This document shows positions 59,345 through 64,000 of a stretch of DNA of 64,000 nt, piece by piece. The stretch covers positions 1,178,001 through 1,242,000 of the forward strand of contig CM074701.1 in the NCBI GenBank assembly GCA_037367355.1, given 5' to 3'. The DNA comes from Neoscytalidium dimidiatum. Lineage: Eukaryota; Ascomycota; Dothideomycetes; Botryosphaeriales; Botryosphaeriaceae. A program made the position numbers and the translations under genes. Every line of letters starts with the position of its first letter. Within the stretch, counting starts at the first letter, position 1. The notes under the pieces are model-generated. The model had not been told where the DNA came from. It saw only the letters and a list, made by a program, of their open reading frames with translations, and did not search any database.

Positions 59345-60364
59345 TCATTCATTTGTCGGACAAAAGGCGGAGGACTTGGCGTCACAAGAGAATCTCAGCG
59401 GTAGCGAATTGCGTTCGAAAAGCCTGCCTGAGTAGATGCAGTCCTTCCCTTGCTGAGATCTACTGGAGCTGCAGCTCGCGACTCTATCGGATTTGAGCTG
59501 CTTGAGCTTGCTTTTGTCTGCCAAGTGGGCACAGTATACGGCTGTACCTTTAGTAAGTGTCAGTTTCGATGACTGAGTGAGACTGATTTTTGATGCTAAC
59601 TTACTCATGTTAGGCTTCGGTGGCTCGGGAATCATGCCTCCTAAGATCTGCTTACTCAACCGCTGTTTGCGGATCTCTTGCAGAGAAAACACAACGTCAA
59701 CATGCAACCTCTCCATCACTCTAACCTTCGAAGTGATGAATTGGGGCCTGATGAAGATGCATTTGTCCGAAACCTCCTTGTCATCGCCGGCCCAACGTAT
59801 CTCTGTCTCATGCAGACGCCCGCGAACCTCAGATCCATCAAGGTTTTCGGCCTTCGGAACGACATAGTTCCCTTCGGCGTGAGTACAAGGGAAAAGTCTT
59901 GATACGATACAGGACCATAAGGAAGGCTTATCGACCCAAGTGTCAAGACCGAGGCGATGAGCTATTTCCAGATTGATCATGCTCTCCACTCGATTGCCAG
60001 TATCGAAGAGCGCGCAGGCACTCAAATGGTATCTGTGCCCTGTACTGGCATTGAACCCCTCGATTATAATTGTTCGGACGTAATCCTCTGGTTGCAAGCA
60101 TGGCCGATTTGGAAGCAGACATTGGCAACCCGAAGCTGCCTCAACATGCGCGATGTCCTCCTCGTATTCCTCGTGGCTGATCGAGCCAAGTAATTCCTCA
60201 CCCTGCGTGCAATGAGCCCGACACGGAACTCCTTTATTTCTTTTTTGGTGGATGATAGGGCGATTTGTTGCCATATCTGCAGCCGGTCGCCCAGAACTTG
60301 AGGACGACCTGGTGGCTGTTGATTCACGGGTACGTCGCGAAGGCACGCGAAGATACCGTGACAT
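59345..60364 (-). CDS. Protein with retropepsin-like domain, fungal, unknown role
   Basis: One ATG frame of 339 aa. A GT-AG intron of 57 nt (59604-59548, donor GTAAGT) may also be removed in frame, leaving 320 aa. The N-terminal 80 residues are Arg/Ser-rich. Then YHLSACALFDTGNRVESMIN has the D-T-G of retropepsin-like aspartyl proteases at Asp121, followed by LEIAHRLGL as in that fold. A beta-rich region ends at VMERLHVDVVFSLQEI, which lacks the usual FDxxLG end. The tail is Lys/Ser-rich. Proteins with this domain are common and uncharacterised in moulds. No reverse transcriptase or integrase sequence is adjacent. It may be intact, but it sits among degraded ORFs. Confidence 0.45.
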   Translation of the reverse strand: MSRYLRVPSRRTRESTATRSSSSSGRPAADMATNRPIIHQKRNKGVPCRAHCTQGEELLGSISHEEYEEDIAHVEAASGCQCLLPNRPCLQPEDYVRTIIIEGFNASTGHRYHLSACALFDTGNRVESMINLEIAHRLGLDTWVDKPSLWSCIVSRLFPCTHAEGNYVVPKAENLDGSEVRGRLHETEIRWAGDDKEVSDKCIFIRPQFITSKVRVMERLHVDVVFSLQEIRKQRLSKQILGGMIPEPPKPNMSKLASKISLTQSSKLTLTKGTAVYCAHLADKSKLKQLKSDRVASCSSSRSQQGKDCIYSGRLFERNSLPLRFSCDAKSSAFCPTNE

Positions 60365-61524
60365 AGAGGTTGCGGGTGGGGTGTCTTGACGGCTGTGAGG
60401 TGTGCTGGAGATGTTCCGAAGCAGGGGATGGCCTGCGCGCGGTGGATCCAGCCTTCAATATTTGTATATTGAGGAGCTTGGACTAGCGAACGGCACAGGG
60501 GAGGCAGCCCGGGGCCGGAATTGTAGGACTGAGATGGTTGTGGCCGGTTCGGGACCACAGCGATGTGCAGTTCGCAAAATTTCGTTCTGTTATGAAAGCC
60601 ATGGGTCATTAAGAGAAGGAACAAGTATGGACGATCATTGAGCCTACGGTTATAGCAACCAGGAGCGGCTTCGATTGGACGGGAACCGCGTGTCTCGGCC
60701 GCAGGAATGCTTGCTGCGCAGGCTGATTTGTAGTTTGTGTCCACGCGGCGGGGCCGTCGATGCAGGCCAGACGCTACCAGGGCGACGCTGAGCGGCGATC
60801 CCGCCCTCCTCCCACAACAAGCCTCCGCAGCCCAAGGGCTGAGACATGCATCGCGCCACGGGGACGCCGCCAACCTTACTACCGCCTACACCCGGTTCAT
60901 GTGCTTAGGGGAAGCCGACCGAGCTGTATGCGCGGCCCTTTCTTACTTGATCTCATAGCTTTGCCTTCGTCTGAGTTTTCCGTCTGTCAAGTCTGCCCTC
61001 CCAAGTACACTGGCCGCCTCTGACGGAGGCTGACTACTGTCGTCGGCTCGTCTCCTTGTGCTACGCTGTTGAATACGAGTGGCCACCGTACGCTTGTGCA
61101 AGCGCTTGGAACCACGTTTTCAGCGTCGACAAGGCTCTTTCGTTTCCATGTGAACGCTGTGCGGCCACGTGCCCCCTATATCAATATAGCCTCTGGTCTT
61201 TGACTGGAGGGGAGCCTGGCTCAATCTTGGCATAGCGGACCACTCTTAGGAAGCATGACATGTTCATGGTCCATTTATCAAAGACTAGTGCTAGCGATAT
61301 GGGCGTCGCTAGGCTACAGGTGCTGATAATGCTCAAGTCACCTACAAATCAATCGACCTTTGGCCTACATCGTTTGCTTTATCTATTTGGTTTTTTCTTA
61401 TTTTTCGGTCCCGCTGTCCGGGTCTCCGGAGCCACCCCCGGCGCCATGTTGCTGACGATCCGCGGGATTCCCAGGGAAGGTCATGCGACGGTTTGACGCA
61501 TCAACAGCTATCCCGCGAGTTTAG
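60365..61524. other. Unassigned region
   Basis: GC-rich between 60600 and 61030 with several overlapping frames lacking domains. A 78-codon plus frame at 61260-61496 ends with a coding-like GAMLLTIRGIPREGHATV segment, which may be an exon upstream of 61525, but the junction is unclear. Confidence 0.35.
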
Positions 61525-61764
61525 CGGGCCTGGCTGCAAGACATACATTCGTATTCCCATCAGAGCGAGCTCCAGCGCTCGCTTCTTGCCGCTGCTGCGG
61601 ATCAAGCATATGCACAGATGACCTTGAAATTGATGAACCCGACACTGAAACCACGGTCAGAAACTCTATTTCCTGTCATCTCTGGCGCTCAAGTGCTAGG
61701 AATACCGGTCCAAATTTCCAATAATGACGTGGCTGCATATCTGCCTGTCAGAGAGCAAATCTAA
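61525..61764 (+). CDS. Coding-like exon fragment, unrecognised
   Basis: Eighty codons begin right after a GTTTAG acceptor-like site and end in TAA. The composition is that of a folded protein: helical (HQSELQRSLLAAAADQAYAQ) then FPVISGAQVLGIPVQISNND. The start codon must lie in an upstream exon or be lost. It ends 66 bases before the MITE at 61831. No family recognised. Confidence 0.28.
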   Translation, partial: RAWLQDIHSYSHQSELQRSLLAAAADQAYAQMTLKLMNPTLKPRSETLFPVISGAQVLGIPVQISNNDVAAYLPVREQI

Positions 61765-61830
61765 AATGTGGAAAGCCAATAGGCCGGACAGCTATCCGAC
61801 CTTGAGCGCTGAAAATTACCTTATTGGAGC

Positions 61831-62039
61831 CAGGGATCGCAATAAGCAGTTAATTAATAATTGTAACACAGAGATCTTAAAACTACGTAACGAATCCTTT
61901 ATATCTAACAAATCAAAATAATGCATTAACTAAGTAATTTCTATACCTAAGATAGCACGATATTACTTTCCTTATAAATAGAGTCGTTCGGCAGATAGTA
62001 ACGCTACAATTATTAAGCGCTCGCTTATTGCGACCCCTG
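61831..62039. mobile_element. hAT-type MITE, 209 bp, with 8-bp target-site duplication
   Basis: The left end CAGGGATCGCAATAAGC (from 61831) and the right end, whose reverse complement is CAGGGGTCGCAATAAGC (to 62039), match at 16 of 17 bases. A second inner match, TTAATAATTG, extends the inverted repeat. The element is directly flanked by ATTGGAGC on both sides (61823-61830 and 62040-62047), a perfect 8-bp duplication. CAGGG ends plus 8-bp duplications are typical of hAT-superfamily elements. The interior is AT-rich, non-coding and too short for a transposase, so it is a non-autonomous MITE. Good end conservation and an exact duplication suggest fairly recent insertion. Confidence 0.9.
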
Positions 62040-62047
62040 ATTGGAGC

Positions 62048-64000
62048 GTTGAAGGTCAGGGGCAAAATCGATCACCGGTAGAGACACAGCGGTGGTCCGA
62101 GCCAGCGAGCAGATGCAAAGAGAGAGGCTCTACTTTCAGAACACTGATAGCCCGGTCAAAGCGTACTCATGTTTTAAACCAAACATCGCACCGTATGACG
62201 GATCGAAGTCCATGTCTGTCATAATGAAGCTGCTGTTGCAAAATTCTAGAGAGAAAGTATTCACGTGGCCGAGCAGGTTTCTGGAGTGTGCCACATCATC
62301 TTGCCTCCAACTCGCCTTTGGTGCAAAGAGATGGAGTTCCGTTGGTGGGGATACAGAAGTCCTGATGCGCAACGGGACAGTATTTTACCGAACCATTGAT
62401 CGTTCCCGTGAGAGCTATGTCGAGGAGAGCTACCAGGCCGGCATTAATGGCGTCAACCCTATCTCTATCTATCAGGCGTTTAAACATTTGATTGTGTCTT
62501 GAGAAATCCTCCAAGTCCTGTAGAGCATCAGCATCTGCTTCCTGGATACTTGCATATCCAGGCAACTAAGGCAAGGGGCACCGCTGCCAACCTCCGCCTC
62601 CACCGCATCAGGTACACGGGCGTTGTTCTGGTTGAACCACTTTTGAACTAGACTTGGTCGCGGAAGGACTAACAGGAGAAGCCATCTGGATGTAATCCAC
62701 GAGGTAAGTCCTTTTTTTCTCTTCTTCAGGAGATTCGTTCGATGATGATAGAAGTTTCTACATCTTTCCTATGCGCAGTAGGAACACTGGTCTTGAGAAG
62801 GCGCCCTTGGATTCCCGCCGCCACCTTACAGGCAGGAGGGCGGATGCCGTGCAACCGGACCAACACCAGACCAATTATCGGCGAACATGCACTACTCCAA
62901 TGCAGACCATTACGGCGAACAAGCCTGATTTCGGCGCTCAGTCTCGTTACTCTCGAACGGCTCGTGGCAACTGTCTTGTGGGTTTGCTACTCAGTGCAGC
63001 CAAGGCCGACGTACGGAGAATTCTGGAGCGTAGAGACTCCGATCCGTTGACACGAGGCAATTTTCTGACGCTAATGCATGCAGCAGGTACGTAAAGCAGC
63101 CTGACGCAATTGACAGCCTGCCTCGAAGACAGAACAGACCGTCACCAACGGTGGTGTGTAGAGCCTGATTGCGCTTGCGGTGCTAAAACTTGGCCGCTCA
63201 ATCCTGAAACTATGCTCGTTCCCACTGATTTTATCAATGGCTTTCGCGGACTGTTACCAATGGTTCCCTCATCTCTTAGCGTATAGGTCGCCGCACCCAT
63301 TGCTCGCCCTACCCGACTATACAAAAGTCACAGAATCGGAAGGCCTTTGAACAATCTTCGTTGCGCTGACAACCGTCATTCTGAGCCATTTGCAACGTGC
63401 ATGCAAGCAGGCTCCATCTCACCCCCGGAAATCATGCCTAAAAAGTAGCAGAGGAAAATTATGGACGACTCCATCTTTCAGGCCAGTCACCTTCCTTTTT
63501 CTCGTTTCATTCTGATTAGTTGCACGGCAACCTCTCAATCACTCGGCCTGAATGAATGGTTCCTTCTAGAATCTCCATACTGTCAGCTGGCACGTTGGCA
63601 AAAAGAACCCTTCCTTAGCAACAAAATACGTGTGACCGTCTCATACGGCCTGAGCTGGCATTTCGAAGCATATGCAAGGCTTTGACGAGTGGCACAACGC
63701 TGACGGGCGGGCATTTCACAGCAGTGCAGGCAGCCAACGGTGCTGCCACCCTTCCCACCGGCAAGGGGTCCGCATTGACCGGCACTACCATCCCTGCCTC
63801 TTTTCTGGATGCAGCTCTTACCAGAGCCGCGTGTGGATGACTTCTATACTAAGTTTTGGTCGTCACCATGCTTGAACTGGGTAGCATATGCCAGACAGCT
63901 CGGGCTCCTCGCCGAAGAGACCTCCATCTGTTGCCAGTTGGATCCTGCTGGCATGTGGCGGAGAGAAGAGGCGCGGATATGATCAGCGCGCTACAAGCCA
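62048..64000. other. Unassigned region to the right edge, coding-like fragments
   Basis: On the minus strand 62565-62296 (90 codons) starts after a CCTTAG acceptor-like site and is coding-like (QDLEDFSRHNQMFKRLI, CPVAHQDFCIPTNG). An ATG at 62731 (MASPVSPSATKSSSKVVQ) could be its first exon but the frames do not join. Plus frames at 62771-63094 and 63672-63875 are not recognised. An 8-bp perfect hairpin (CCTGGATA/TATCCAGG) lies at 62541-62562. Confidence 0.3.

Overview
The window looks like nuclear DNA of a filamentous ascomycete (Pezizomycotina). Genes are split by short introns (45-125 nt, mostly about 60; one of 223) with GTAAGT/GTGAGT-type donors and CTAAC/CTGAC branch sites. The protein families are typical of moulds: a DUF6594-like protein, a HET remnant, a RAX1-type RGS protein, a fungal P450, GH5 and A1 secreted enzymes, and a Dal5-type MFS carrier. 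One transposon copy carries a dense pattern of TpG-to-TpA and CpA-to-TpA changes, as left by repeat-induced point mutation (RIP). Class and genus cannot be fixed from the sequence alone.

Layout. 0-5.7 kb: a PD-(D/E)XK-like gene entering from the left edge, a decayed protein-kinase fragment antisense to its 3' end, a secreted DUF1593/Sde182-type protein, a CA-rich microsatellite, and a RIP-mutated Tc1/mariner transposase gene. 5.7-9.5 kb: mostly unassigned. 9.5-31.8 kb: a quinone-oxidoreductase-like MDR enzyme, a GH5 beta-1,6-glucanase-like enzyme, a fungal LPGEIR-motif protein, a HemK/MTQ1 methyltransferase, a P450, an aspartic protease and a nine-exon MFS transporter, separated by long spacers. 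33.6-35.3 kb: an unrecognised conserved-looking protein. 35.3-46 kb: a gene-poor stretch holding a tRNA-like locus and an accessory island of a degraded CorA-like gene, a small protein with two tandem Cys-rich modules, and a broken HET C-terminal region. 46-54.6 kb: a RAX1-like RGS protein, dolichyldiphosphatase, a small Arg-rich protein and a DUF6594-like membrane protein. 54.6-64 kb: a second degraded, accessory-like stretch with ORF remnants, two retropepsin-like domains and a 209-bp hAT-type MITE with an 8-bp target-site duplication.

The genes do not form one pathway. Housekeeping genes (methyltransferase, dolichyldiphosphatase, RGS/RAX1) and secreted or catabolic genes (GH5, A1 protease, DUF1593, MFS) alternate with islands of decayed transposon, HET, CorA-like and kinase sequence, as in the dispensable parts of mould genomes. 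I did not find a clear new system. The most unusual items are the tandem WxCC/CxxCGHxxCxxC protein, the MITE, the catalytic-site RIP damage in the Tc1 copy, and the tRNA-like gene with an oversized A-to-B box spacing.

Multi-exon models were built by hand from splice consensus, frame continuity and family alignment. Exon limits are given in each entry.
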